From positions 6,747,001 to 6,811,000 of the forward strand of contig NZ_CP107929.1 in NCBI RefSeq assembly GCF_036017915.1: 64,000 nucleotides of DNA. The letters run 5' to 3'. The notes under the pieces were generated by a model. That model saw only the letters and a program-made list of their open reading frames with translations, had not been told where the DNA came from and ran no database searches. Shown here piece after piece: positions 11,165-20,727 of the stretch. Position 1 is the stretch's first letter. Each line of letters opens with the position of its first letter. This stretch comes from Micromonospora sp. NBC_00421. GTDB lineage: Bacteria > Actinomycetota > Actinomycetes > Mycobacteriales > Micromonosporaceae. The translations under genes were made by a program, and so were the position numbers.

Positions 11165-11874
11165 TGTCGACCGTTTCCTGGATCACCGCCCGCGGGCTCT
11201 TCGGCCGCCGCCGGTTCCTCATGCTGCTGCCGCTGCCGGCGGTGCTGGTGCTGCTCGCCGTGCTCTGCCGGTCGCTCGGGGTGGACCCGGGTGAGTGGGG
11301 CCAGCCGGTGCTCGTCGGCCTCGGCCTGGCCGTGGTGCTGCCGGTGGTGGCGCTCATCGTCGGCACCGGCGTGCTCGGCGCGGAGATCGACGACGGCACG
11401 GTGGTGCACATCCTGACCAAGCCGCTGCCCCGCTGGCAGATCGTGCTGCCGAAACTCGCGGTGGCCGCCGGGGTCAGCGCGGCCACCGTCGCCGTGCCGC
11501 TCTACGTCGCGGGCGTGCTGGCCGACTCGGTACGCCTCGGCCTGGCCCTCGCCGCCGCCTCGGCGCTGGGCGCGCTCGCCTATTCGGCGCTGTTCCTGGC
11601 GCTCAGCCTGGTCACCCGGCGGCCGGTGCTGCTCGGCCTGGTGTACGTGCTGATCTGGGAGGGGCTGCTGGGCAACTTCGTCAGCGGCACCAAGGTGCTG
11701 TCGATCCAGCAGTGGGTGATCGCCCTGGCCGACCGGATGGCCCCCACCGCGCTGCTGTCGACCACCGTCTCGGTGCCTGTCGCGGGGGTGCTGACCGCCC
11801 TGGTGAGCATCGGCTTCACCGTGCTGGCGATCGACCGGCTCCGCTCCTTCAGCATCGCCGGCGAAACCAGCTGA
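11164..11874 (+). CDS. ABC-2 type transporter, permease (second)
   Basis: A short permease of 236 residues with about six membrane segments and the conserved cytoplasmic loop GAEIDDGTVVHILTKPLPRW near 75-95, the counterpart of the coupling region in the first permease. The start overlaps the stop of the second ATPase by one base. It closes the operon and ends just before a hairpin that faces the valS gene on the other strand. Confidence 0.9.
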
Positions 11875-11895
11875 CGATCGACACGATGTCGGCGG

Positions 11896-11929
11896 TGTGG
11901 CGGTGTCCTTTCGCGGGGACACCGCCACA
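11896..11929. terminator. Bidirectional hairpin between ABC operon and valS
   Basis: A perfect 13-bp inverted repeat (11896-11908 with 11917-11929) with an 8-base loop lies between two convergent genes. It is a likely shared terminator. Confidence 0.75.
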
Positions 11930-11964
11930 TCAGCGAAACCGCGCCGGTCCGCCAGCCGCTCCGG

Positions 11965-14595
11965 TCAGAAGGCGCTGGCGATCACCAGCTCGGGGGTGCG
12001 GTCGGGAAGCAGGTCGAGGGTGGTGATCCGGCCAGCGGCGCGCACGTCGTCGGCGATCAGGGTGAGCTGGTCCAGCAGGGCGGCCGGGCCCAGCGCCTCG
12101 GCCAGCGGGATCTCCGCCCGCATCGACAGCTTGCGTTCGGACTTGGCCCGGCGGACCTGCGCCAGGGCCTCCCCGGCCAGTTGGAGCAGGGCCGGGTCAC
12201 CGGTGCCGGTGATCGCCCGGTCCACCTCGTACGTGGTGGGCCAGGTGGCCCGGTGCACCGAGCCGTACCGCCACCACGACCAGACCTCCTCGGTCACGTA
12301 CGGCAGCACCGGGGCGAAGAGTCGCAACTGCACCGACAGGGCGGTGGCCAGCGCCGCGCGGGCCGAGTCCGCCCCGGGCCCGGTGCCGTAGGCGCGTTCC
12401 TTCACCAACTCGATGTAGTCGTCGCAGAACCGCCAGAAGAACGCCTCGGTGGCCTGCAACGCGGCCGTGTGGTCGTACCCGTCGAAGGCGGCGGTGGCGG
12501 TGGCGACCACGGCGGAGAGTTCGGCGAGCATGGCGGTGTCCAGCGGGGTGGTCGCCGGAGTGCGCAGGGCGTCGGCGGCACCCAGCCCGAGCGCGAACTT
12601 CGACGCGTTGAGCAGCTTGGTGGCCAGCCGCCGGCCCACCTTGATCTGCGCCGGGTCGAACGCCAGGTCCATGCCGGGCCGGCCGTTGGCCGCCCAGTAG
12701 CGGACCGCGTCCGAGCCGTGCTGCTCCAGCAGCGCCATCGGGGTGACCACGTTCCCCTTGGACTTGGACATCTTCTTGCGGTCCGGGTCGAGGATCCAGC
12801 CGGAGAGCACCGCGTCCCGCCAGGGCAGCACCCCGTGTTCCAGGTGGGCGCGGACCACTGTGGCGAAGAGCCAGGTCCGGATGATCTCCTGCCCCTGCGG
12901 GCGCAGGTCCATCGGGAAGACCCGGTCGAACAGCTCCGGGTCGGTCTCCCAGCCGCCGACGATCTGCGGGGTCAACGACGAGGTGGCCCAGGTGTCCAGC
13001 ACGTCCGGGTCGCCGACGAAACCGCCGGGCAGGCCGCGCTGCGATTCGTCGTAGCCCGGCGGCGGCTCACTGGACGGGTCGATCGGCAGCGACGTTTCGT
13101 CCGGTGTGAGAGGGTTGGTGTGGTCCGGCTCGCCAACGGCGTCGAGCCGGTACCACACCGGCACCGGCACCCCGAAGAAGCGTTGCCGACTGACCAGCCA
13201 GTCACCGGTCAGCCCACCCACCCAGTGCGCGTAGCGGTGTCGCATGTGCTCCGGCACCCAGCGCAGCTCGTCGCCCCGGGCCAGCAGCGCCGCCCGCAGC
13301 TCCGCGTCCCGGCCACCGTTTCGCAGGTACCACTGCCGGGTCGAGACGATCTCCAACGGCCGGTCACCGCGCTCGTAGAACTTCACCGGGTGGGTGATCT
13401 CGCGCGGCTCGCCGACCAGGTCGCCGGCCTCGCGCAGCAGCGCCACCAGGGTCCGCCGGGCGGCGTTGACCGACTGCCCGGCCAGCGCCGCGTAGGGCGC
13501 CGCCGGCACGCCGGCCGGCGGCTCGGCCAGCAGTCGACCGTCCCGGCCGATCACCACCCGGGTCGACAGGTCGAGATCCCGCCACCAGGTCACGTCGGTC
13601 AGGTCACCGAACGTGCAGACCATCGCGACCCCGGTGCCCTTGCCCGGGTCCGCCAGCGGGTGCGCGCGCACCGGCACCTCCACGCCGAACACGGGGGTAC
13701 GCACCGAAGTGCCCACCAGGTCGGCGTAGCGCTCGTCGTCCGGGTGGCAGACCAGCGCCACGCAGGCCGGCAGCAGCTCCGGGCGGGTGGTGTCGATGAG
13801 TACCTCCCGCCCGTCCGGCCCGGTGAACCGCAGCCGGTGGTACGCCCCCGGGCGCTCCCGGTCCTCCAGCTCCGCCTGGGCCACGGCGGTGCCGAAGCCG
13901 ACGTCCCAGAGCGTCGGCGCCTCCGCCTGGTACGCCTCACCCCGGGCCAGGTTGCGCAGGAACATCCGCTGTGAGGCGGCCCGTGCCGCCCGCCCGATCG
14001 TGGTGTACGTCAACGACCAGTCCACCGACAGCCCGAGCCGCCGCCAGAGCGCCTCGAAGACCTGCTCGTCGGCGGCGGTCAACCGCCCGCACAGCTCCAC
14101 GAAGTTGCGTCGGGAGATCGGCGTCGGCTCCCGACGGCGGGCCTCGGTGACCGGGGCGTCGGGCGGCTGCCACGCCGGGTCGTACGGCAGGGACGGGTCA
14201 CAGCGCACCCCGTGGACGTTCTGCACCCGGCGCTCGGTGGGCAGGCCGTTGTCGTCCCAGCCCATCGGGTAGAACACGTTCCGGCCGCGCATCCGCTGGA
14301 ACCGGGCCACCGTGTCGGTGTGCGTGTACGAGAAGACGTGCCCCATGTGCAGCTCGCCGGACACGGTCGGCGGCGGGGTGTCGATGGAGTACACGTCGTC
14401 GCCCCGACCGTGCCGACGCGGCGCGTCCGCCGCCGACCCGCGACCCGTTACGGTCGCCCCCGTTACGGTCGCCTTCTCCCGGTCGAACGCGTACGTGCCC
14501 TCCTCCTGCCAGCGCTGCGCCCAGCGTTCCTCGATGCCGTCCAGGGTGGGACGTTCGGGAACACCGGCGCGGGCCGTCCTCGCCGTGTCAGTCAT
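11965..14595 (-). CDS. valS: Valyl-tRNA synthetase, archaeal-like type
   Basis: Charges tRNA-Val in the cytoplasm. The 876-residue class I synthetase has the HIGH motif as GELHMGH (near 83) and KMSKS in KKMSKSKGN (near 605), with the CP1 editing domain between them and an anticodon-binding domain after. The CP1 entry reads [16 protein letters not shown], the form found in archaeal and Rickettsia-type ValRS, rather than the GTDHAGIATQ of common bacterial enzymes. The C-terminal tRNA-binding coiled coil of bacterial ValRS is absent. A 27-residue insert rich in Thr/Gly/Arg sits before the HIGH region. The start is ATG 14595 ([11 protein letters not shown]). This may be a transferred enzyme replacing, or additional to, the bacterial one. 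Confidence 0.9.
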   Translation of the reverse strand: MTDTARTARAGVPERPTLDGIEERWAQRWQEEGTYAFDREKATVTGATVTGRGSAADAPRRHGRGDDVYSIDTPPPTVSGELHMGHVFSYTHTDTVARFQRMRGRNVFYPMGWDDNGLPTERRVQNVHGVRCDPSLPYDPAWQPPDAPVTEARRREPTPISRRNFVELCGRLTAADEQVFEALWRRLGLSVDWSLTYTTIGRAARAASQRMFLRNLARGEAYQAEAPTLWDVGFGTAVAQAELEDRERPGAYHRLRFTGPDGREVLIDTTRPELLPACVALVCHPDDERYADLVGTSVRTPVFGVEVPVRAHPLADPGKGTGVAMVCTFGDLTDVTWWRDLDLSTRVVIGRDGRLLAEPPAGVPAAPYAALAGQSVNAARRTLVALLREAGDLVGEPREITHPVKFYERGDRPLEIVSTRQWYLRNGGRDAELRAALLARGDELRWVPEHMRHRYAHWVGGLTGDWLVSRQRFFGVPVPVWYRLDAVGEPDHTNPLTPDETSLPIDPSSEPPPGYDESQRGLPGGFVGDPDVLDTWATSSLTPQIVGGWETDPELFDRVFPMDLRPQGQEIIRTWLFATVVRAHLEHGVLPWRDAVLSGWILDPDRKKMSKSKGNVVTPMALLEQHGSDAVRYWAANGRPGMDLAFDPAQIKVGRRLATKLLNASKFALGLGAADALRTPATTPLDTAMLAELSAVVATATAAFDGYDHTAALQATEAFFWRFCDDYIELVKERAYGTGPGADSARAALATALSVQLRLFAPVLPYVTEEVWSWWRYGSVHRATWPTTYEVDRAITGTGDPALLQLAGEALAQVRRAKSERKLSMRAEIPLAEALGPAALLDQLTLIADDVRAAGRITTLDLLPDRTPELVIASAF

Positions 14596-14724
14596 CGGTC
14601 GATCGTAGGCACCCGCCGACGCCCCGCCCACCGGCTTTACCGGGCGTGCCGGCTACCTCGCGCCGGGTGTGCGGCGTGCGGCGCGGTGGGTGTGCGGCGC
14701 GGGCGCGGGGCGGGCCCGGGTGGT

Positions 14725-16299
14725 CTACCGGTTCGCGGAGGCGGCCGGCGAGGCGAGCAGCGGGCCCTTGGTGGCGATCTGGAAGTCGAGCCCGGTGCGA
14801 CCGTTGACCCGGTCGAGGATGACCGAGACCGGCGCGTAGGTGTTCTTCTCGTCCGGGTTGGTGCAGGGGCCCTCGCCGTCGTCACCGTTGCTCAGGATGC
14901 CCAGCGCCCGCCCGTCGGACTCGGTGAACAGCGGACCTCCGCTGTCCCCCGGCCGGGCGCACACCCGCACGTCGATCCCGCCGCTGGCCTTGCCGATGAC
15001 CTCGCCACAGCGGGTGCCCGGCAGGAAGCCGGCCCCGGCCCCCGAGTCGACGTACTGCTCGCCGGCCTTCGGGGTGTACGCCGACCCGGTGGCGCAGACC
15101 ACCCAACCGGCCTGCACCGCGCCGTACGACGTGACGCCGGTGACCGGCACGTCGCGGCTGCCCTTGCTGGCGCAGGCCGGATTGTCCGCCACGCACCAGT
15201 AGTTGACCAGGCTGGGCGTGTTGCCCACACCCCGCCTCGGGTACGCCCAGCGGGTCGTCGCCCCCTTGGCGTACGGCAGGACCGCGTAGTCGTAGGGGAA
15301 GGCGTTCTCGGCCAGCACCGGAGCGGTCGACTCCAGACCCACAGGCACCTTCGGGCCGAGGAACTGGTGCCAGGTGTCGTCGACACGCTGGTGCCGGCCG
15401 CCGACCACGCAGTGCCCGGCGGTCAGCACGTAGTACTGCCCGGACTTCGCCCGGACGTTGAAGCCGGTGGTGCAACCGCCGACGGTGCCGTCGTCGCGGG
15501 GCACGTCCAGCCGGATGCCGCCGCGCATCGGCGCCTCGGCGCAGTAGCGCGGGTCGCACGCCTTGGGGATCGAGGAGCCGTCGAGCCGGGACTGGGCCCG
15601 GACCGGCACCCCGCCCGCGCCGAGCACGCCGGCCAGTCGGGCGTCGTCGGCCGGCACCGTGTCGCCGGTGAGCACCAGCACCTCGTTGGCCCGCTCGTCG
15701 ACAAGCACGTCCTGCCCGGCGGTGACGCCCAGCGACCCGGCCACCCGACTGGCCGCCGCGTCGAGGTCGCGCCGGGAGTGGCGGACCGGCACGACGGTGA
15801 CGTGCCGGGCATCCGGCAGGCCGGCGACCGCCTCGGTGACCGGGGCCGGGTCGGTGGCGGCGATGGTGAGCACCCCACCACCGGCCTGGTCCAGCCACAT
15901 CCCCGCGTACGAGCCGGGGAAGCGGGCGGCGAGGATGTCGGCCAGCGGCGCGGACAGCTCCTGGAGGGCGAGCCGGCGGGCGGCCTCGCCCGGGGCGACC
16001 CGGTAACGCTCGCTCAGGTAGCTCACCGAGGCGGGGGCGGCCTGCGCCACCTGCGTCGCCGGACGGGTCACCACCGGTGCCGGGCGGGGGGCCGCCGGCG
16101 CTGCCGCCCGGCCACCGGTGCCGGTGCGGGTCGCCGCCGGGGCCTCCTCGGCGACCGGGGCCACCCCGGCGGCCCAGGCCCCACCGTTCGATTCGTGGAC
16201 CGGGCCGGTGGCCCCGTCCACGGCCAGCGCCACCCCTGTCGTCCCCGCCATGCCCAGCGCCACTGCCGCCGCCAGCACCATTCGTCCGCGAATCCGCAC
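14725..16299 (-). CDS. Secreted S1-family serine protease (streptogrisin/alpha-lytic-like)
   Basis: A protein of 524 residues. The N-terminal signal peptide (MVLAAAVALGMAGTTGVALA) is followed by a Pro/Ala-rich linker and an alpha-lytic-type pro-region (about 85-270). The chymotrypsin-fold protease domain then shows TAGHCV (catalytic His), YDYAVLPY (Asp) and RPGDSGGPL (Ser). The prodomain probably acts as a folding chaperone and is removed after export. The GTG at 16299 is chosen because GGGGAGG lies seven bases upstream and the signal peptide starts immediately. Extra upstream codons would put Arg-rich residues before it. Confidence 0.9.
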   Translation of the reverse strand: MRIRGRMVLAAAVALGMAGTTGVALAVDGATGPVHESNGGAWAAGVAPVAEEAPAATRTGTGGRAAAPAAPRPAPVVTRPATQVAQAAPASVSYLSERYRVAPGEAARRLALQELSAPLADILAARFPGSYAGMWLDQAGGGVLTIAATDPAPVTEAVAGLPDARHVTVVPVRHSRRDLDAAASRVAGSLGVTAGQDVLVDERANEVLVLTGDTVPADDARLAGVLGAGGVPVRAQSRLDGSSIPKACDPRYCAEAPMRGGIRLDVPRDDGTVGGCTTGFNVRAKSGQYYVLTAGHCVVGGRHQRVDDTWHQFLGPKVPVGLESTAPVLAENAFPYDYAVLPYAKGATTRWAYPRRGVGNTPSLVNYWCVADNPACASKGSRDVPVTGVTSYGAVQAGWVVCATGSAYTPKAGEQYVDSGAGAGFLPGTRCGEVIGKASGGIDVRVCARPGDSGGPLFTESDGRALGILSNGDDGEGPCTNPDEKNTYAPVSVILDRVNGRTGLDFQIATKGPLLASPAASANR

Positions 16300-16454
16300 G
16301 CCGCAACCTCCCCGTATGCCCGGCGATGCGATCGGCCCCACCACGCCCGTCCGCCGGTGGGACCGGTGGAAACGGGGGCGAGACCCATCGATGCGGGCAG
16401 AGTCTATCCGGCACGCGGCCCACCGGCTGCCCCGGAGCGGTGCCGGACGGCCCG

Positions 16455-18350
16455 TCAGACCAGCGAGTCGCGCCACTGCCGGTGCAGCGCGGCGTACCGG
16501 CCACCGGTGGTGACGAGCAGGCCCGGTGGGCCGTCCTCGACGATCCGTCCGGAGTCGACAACCAGCACCCGGTCGGCGGTCTCCACAGTGGAGAGCCGGT
16601 GCGCGATCACCAGCGCGGTGCGGTCCCGCAGCACGGTGGCCAGCGCCTGCTGCACCAACCGCTCGGTCGGCACGTCCAGCGACGAGGTCGCCTCGTCGAG
16701 GATCAGCACCCGGGGGTCGGCCAGGAACGCGCGGGCGAACGCGACGAGCTGCCGTTGCCCGGCGGAGAGCCGCCCGCCGCGCCGGTGCACGTCGGTGTCG
16801 TACCCGTCGGGCAGGGCGGCGATGAAATCGTGCGCGCCGATCGCCCGCGCCGCCGCCTGCACCGCCGCGTCGGTGGCGTCCGGCCGGCCGAACCGGATGT
16901 TCTCCGCCACCGAGCCGCCGAACAGGTGGTTCTCCTGGGTCACCAGCACCACCGCGCGCCGCAGCTCGGCGTCGACCAGCTCCCGCAGGTCGACGCCGTC
17001 CAGCTCGACCGTGCCGTCGTCCGGGTCGTGGAACCGGGCGAGCAGCTTCGCCACCGTCGACTTGCCGGCGCCGGTCGGGCCGATCAGGGCCACCGTCTGC
17101 CCGGCCGGCACGGCCAGATCCAGCCCGGCCAGGATCGGCGCCTGCGGCCGGTAGCCGAACCGGACCGCGCGGAACGTCACCGCGCCCCGGCCCGGCCCGG
17201 CCGGCAGCGGCACCGGTGACGCCGGTTCGGGCACCCCGGGACGCTCATCCAGCACCCCGGCCAGCTTCTCCAGCGCGGCCGTCGCGGACTGCAGCGAGTT
17301 GTAGAACTGGCTGAGCTCCTGCATCGGCTCGAAGAACCGGCGCAGATAGAGCAGGAACGCGGCGAGCACCCCCACCTCGGTGTCGCCGCCGAGCACCCGC
17401 CAGCCGCCGTACCCGAGCACCAGCGCGACGGTGACGTTGCCGATCACCTTGATCCCCGGCGAGTACGTGGCGATCAGCCGGAACCCGAGCAGGCTGGCCC
17501 CCCGGTACTCGTCGTTGACCGTCCCGAAGATCTGCTGGTTGCGCGGCTCCCGGCGGAACGCCTGCACCGCGCGGATACCGCGCAGCGACTCGACGAAGTG
17601 GACGATCACCAGGGCCATCGCCTCCCGGCTGTGCCGGTAGGCGTGCGCCGAGGCGCGGGCGAACCAGCGGGACAGCCAGAACAGGAACGGGAACGCCAGC
17701 AGGGTCAGCGCCGCCAGTGGCAGGTCCAACCAGAGCAGGATGGCGGCGACCGACAGGACCGACAGCGCGGCGGCGACCAGGGTGTCGATCCCGCCGTCGA
17801 CCAGTTCGGCGATGGAGTCCACGTCGCTGGTGAGCCGGGACACCACCCGACCCGAGGTGTAGCGCTCGTGGAAGCCGACCGACAGGGTCAGCAGGTGGCC
17901 GTACACCCGCTGGCGGAGCTGGAGCAGGACGGCCTGGCCGATCCGGGCGGAGCGGGTGAGGTAGCCGCGCCGGGCGGCGTACTCGGTGACGGCCGCGACG
18001 GTGAACGCGCCCGCGACGGCGGCCAGCGGACCCGGGTCGCCGGCCCGCAGCGGGGGCACCGCCCGGTCGATGCCGAGCATGACCAGGTAGGGCCCGGCCA
18101 TCGCGGCGGTGTTCTGGGCGAGCAGCAGGGCCACCGCCGCGCCGAGCGGTCGACGGAGCGGCCGGAGCAGGTCCCGCAGCAGCGCCCGGCTCCGAGCGCG
18201 CAGCCTGGCGACGGCCTCGGGTGAGTCGTTTTCGGCCCGGCTGCGGTCGGCGTCCGGGTCGGTCGCCAGCCCACGCCAGCGCGACAGCGCGCCGATGGAC
18301 CGGCCGTCGCTCCCGGCCGGAATGTGCTGTCGGGGCGGGCGACGGCTCAC
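16455..18350 (-). CDS. ABC exporter half-transporter, catalytically canonical subunit
   Basis: A 631-residue fusion of a six-helix exporter membrane domain (about 60-350) and an ATPase. Walker A is GPTGAGKST, the signature is LSAGQRQ, and Walker B is VLILDEATSSLD with the catalytic Glu present. The GTG at 18350 overlaps the stop of the upstream half-transporter (GTGA), so the two are translationally coupled and should form a heterodimer. The altered signature (LSAGQ rather than LSGGQ) would complement the degenerate ATP site of the partner. Multidrug or lipid export is the family role; the substrate is unknown. Confidence 0.9.
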   Translation of the reverse strand: MSRRPPRQHIPAGSDGRSIGALSRWRGLATDPDADRSRAENDSPEAVARLRARSRALLRDLLRPLRRPLGAAVALLLAQNTAAMAGPYLVMLGIDRAVPPLRAGDPGPLAAVAGAFTVAAVTEYAARRGYLTRSARIGQAVLLQLRQRVYGHLLTLSVGFHERYTSGRVVSRLTSDVDSIAELVDGGIDTLVAAALSVLSVAAILLWLDLPLAALTLLAFPFLFWLSRWFARASAHAYRHSREAMALVIVHFVESLRGIRAVQAFRREPRNQQIFGTVNDEYRGASLLGFRLIATYSPGIKVIGNVTVALVLGYGGWRVLGGDTEVGVLAAFLLYLRRFFEPMQELSQFYNSLQSATAALEKLAGVLDERPGVPEPASPVPLPAGPGRGAVTFRAVRFGYRPQAPILAGLDLAVPAGQTVALIGPTGAGKSTVAKLLARFHDPDDGTVELDGVDLRELVDAELRRAVVLVTQENHLFGGSVAENIRFGRPDATDAAVQAAARAIGAHDFIAALPDGYDTDVHRRGGRLSAGQRQLVAFARAFLADPRVLILDEATSSLDVPTERLVQQALATVLRDRTALVIAHRLSTVETADRVLVVDSGRIVEDGPPGLLVTTGGRYAALHRQWRDSLV

Positions 18351-20155
18351 GAACGCACCAGGCCCGGAGTCGCCGAGGGCTCGGCGGCGAGCACCGCCCG
18401 GTACGCCGGCACCGTGGCCAGCAGCTCGGAGTGCCGCCCGACGGCGACGATCCGGCCCCCGTCGAGCAGCGCCACCCGGTCGGCCAGTGCCACGGTCGAC
18501 GGTCGGTGCACCACCAGCAGCGCGGTGGTCTCCCGCAGCACCCGGCGCAACGCCGCCTCGACAAGCGCCTCGGTCTGCACGTCCAGGGCGGAGAGCGGGT
18601 CGTCCAGGACCAGCAGCGCCGGCCGGCCGAGCACCGCGCGGGCCAGCGCCAGCCGTTGCCGCTGCCCACCGGAGAGCGACAGGCCCTGCTCGCCCACCCG
18701 GGTCGCCAACCCCCACGGCAGCTCGTACGCGAAGTCGGCCTGGGCCAGCGTCAACGCGGCCCGGACCTGGTCGGCGTCGGCGTCCGGGCAGCCCAGGGTG
18801 AGGTTCTCCCAGACCGACATGGAGAACAGGGTCGGCTCCTCGAAGGCCACCCCGACCAGCCGGCGCAGCGCGTCCAGCCGCAGCGCCCGCAGGTCGTGCC
18901 CGTCCAGGGTGATCCGGCCGTCGGTCACGTCGTACAACCGGGGGACCAGGGAGAGCAGCGTGCTCTTGCCGCAGCCGGTCGCCCCGACCAGGGCCAGCGT
19001 CTCGCCCGGCTCGACGGTCAGCTCGATCTCCCGCAGCACCGGCTCCGGGCTGCCCGGATAACGGAACGACACCCCCTCGAAGCGGAGCCGGCCGCGGATT
19101 GCCGACCGGGCCAGCGCGACGGCGTCCGGAGCGTCCACGATCGACGGAGGGGTGTCCAGCACCTCCTGGATCCGGTCCGCCGCGGTCGCCGCCTCCTGCC
19201 CGTTGGCGATGATCCAGCCGAGCGACTGCACCGGCCAGATCAGCATCAGCTGGAGGCTGACGAAGGCGACCAGCTCGCCGACGGTCAGCGCGTCCCGGGC
19301 GACGAGCGTCGCGCCGCCGACCAGCACCGCGCCCAGGGTCAGGTTGGGCACCAGGTCGAACAGGGCCGAGGCGCGGGCCTGCATGGCACCCTTGCCGACC
19401 CCGGTGTCGTGCAGCGCGCTGGTCCGCCGGGCGAACCGTTCGGCCAGTTCCGGCCCCCGCCCGTACGCCTTCATGGTGCGCAGCCCCTGCGCGGTCTCCT
19501 CGACCAGGGTGGCCACGTCGCCCTGCTGGTCCTGCATCCGCCGGGAGACCGCGTGGTAGCGCCTGCCGAACCGGCGGCTGATCACGAACAGCGGCACCGC
19601 GCTGGCCGCCACCAGCAGACCCAGCGGCCCGTGCAACCGCACCAGGAGGATCACCACGGCGACGTAGGTGACCAGGTTGAGCACCAGGAAGAGCAGGCCG
19701 AAGGAGAGGAACCGGCGCAGCACCGACAGGTCACTGGTGGCCCGGGACAGCAGTTGCCCGGACTGCCAGCGGTCGTGGAAACCGGCCGGCAGCCGTTGCA
19801 GGTGGGCGTAGAGGTCGGCGCGGATGGTCGCCTCCATGCCGGCCGACGAGGAGGACTGGCTCCACCGCCGGATGAAGATCAGCACCGCCTCGACCAGCCC
19901 GAGCAGCAGGGCCAGCCCGCCGAGCCGCAGCAACCCGGCCGGGTCGTGCCGGGCCACCGGCCCGTCCACCACCCGCTGCACCACCAGGGGTACGGCGAGA
20001 CCGGCCCCGGTGGCCGCCAGCGCGGCCAGCAGCAACAGGGCGTACGCGGGGGCGTACGGGCGCAGGTAGCGGCGCAGCCGCCAGAGGTTGCGCAGCGGCC
20101 GGACCCGGCCGTCCACCCTCGGGGCCGGGTCGCCGTCGCACGGCGCGGGCACCAT
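18347..20155 (-). CDS. ABC exporter half-transporter, degenerate-site subunit
   Basis: A 602-residue membrane domain-ATPase fusion. Walker A is GATGCGKST and the signature is the canonical LSGGQRQ. Walker B ends in Asp (LLVLDDPLSALD), so the catalytic Glu is missing. This is the usual degenerate site of heterodimeric exporters such as TmrAB or BmrCD. It is first of the two-gene operon with the canonical subunit. The start is the ATG at 20155, giving MVPAPCDGDPAPRVDG before the first membrane helices. Confidence 0.9.
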   Translation of the reverse strand: MVPAPCDGDPAPRVDGRVRPLRNLWRLRRYLRPYAPAYALLLLAALAATGAGLAVPLVVQRVVDGPVARHDPAGLLRLGGLALLLGLVEAVLIFIRRWSQSSSSAGMEATIRADLYAHLQRLPAGFHDRWQSGQLLSRATSDLSVLRRFLSFGLLFLVLNLVTYVAVVILLVRLHGPLGLLVAASAVPLFVISRRFGRRYHAVSRRMQDQQGDVATLVEETAQGLRTMKAYGRGPELAERFARRTSALHDTGVGKGAMQARASALFDLVPNLTLGAVLVGGATLVARDALTVGELVAFVSLQLMLIWPVQSLGWIIANGQEAATAADRIQEVLDTPPSIVDAPDAVALARSAIRGRLRFEGVSFRYPGSPEPVLREIELTVEPGETLALVGATGCGKSTLLSLVPRLYDVTDGRITLDGHDLRALRLDALRRLVGVAFEEPTLFSMSVWENLTLGCPDADADQVRAALTLAQADFAYELPWGLATRVGEQGLSLSGGQRQRLALARAVLGRPALLVLDDPLSALDVQTEALVEAALRRVLRETTALLVVHRPSTVALADRVALLDGGRIVAVGRHSELLATVPAYRAVLAAEPSATPGLVRS

Positions 20156-20199
20156 CCGACCGTAGCGTCGAACGGTGTCGATGCCGCTGTCGGCTTGTG

Positions 20200-20727
20200 T
20201 CAGTTTGCCGTCAGCCGCCGCTCATGACCGAGCAACCACGTCTTCACCGCCAACCCGTACCGGTAGCCGCCGAGGGTCCCGTCGGTGCGTAGCACCCGGT
20301 GGCAGGGGACGAAGAGGGCGGCGGCGTTGCGGGCGCAGGCGGCGGCCGCCGCCCGGACCGCGGCGGGCCGGCCGGCCAGTGCGGCGTACGCGGTGTAGGT
20401 GATCGGCTCGCCGGGCTTGACGTCGCGCAGCACGGTCCAGGCGTGGGTCAGGAACGCCCCGCCGCTGTGCTGGGTCACCGGCACCTCGTCGATCGCGGTC
20501 AGCTCGCCGTCGAGGTAGGCGTGCACGGCGGCGGTCACCGGGCCGAGGTCGGCGTGCGGCCGGAGCGGGCCGCGCAGGCTCGGGTGCACGAGCGGCAGCA
20601 GGCTCTCCGGCGCGGTGGTGAAGCCGGCGGCCCGGACCGCGCCGTCCGGGCCGACCAGCACGCTCAGCGGGCCGGCCGGGGTGTCCATGGTGGTGGTGCC
20701 GATTGCCGTCGTGCCGGTGGTCGTCAT
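20200..20727 (-). CDS. ogt: Methylated-DNA-protein cysteine methyltransferase
   Basis: A suicide repair protein of 175 residues that transfers the O6-methyl group of guanine to its own Cys. The active-site block VPCHRVLRTDG at about 140-150 has the acceptor Cys, preceded by the helix-turn-helix region ITYTAYAALAGRPAAVRAAA. The ATG at 20727 overlaps the stop of the Ada-AlkA gene (ATGA), so the two repair genes are made together as an alkylation-repair operon. Confidence 0.95.
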   Translation of the reverse strand: MTTTGTTAIGTTTMDTPAGPLSVLVGPDGAVRAAGFTTAPESLLPLVHPSLRGPLRPHADLGPVTAAVHAYLDGELTAIDEVPVTQHSGGAFLTHAWTVLRDVKPGEPITYTAYAALAGRPAAVRAAAAACARNAAALFVPCHRVLRTDGTLGGYRYGLAVKTWLLGHERRLTAN

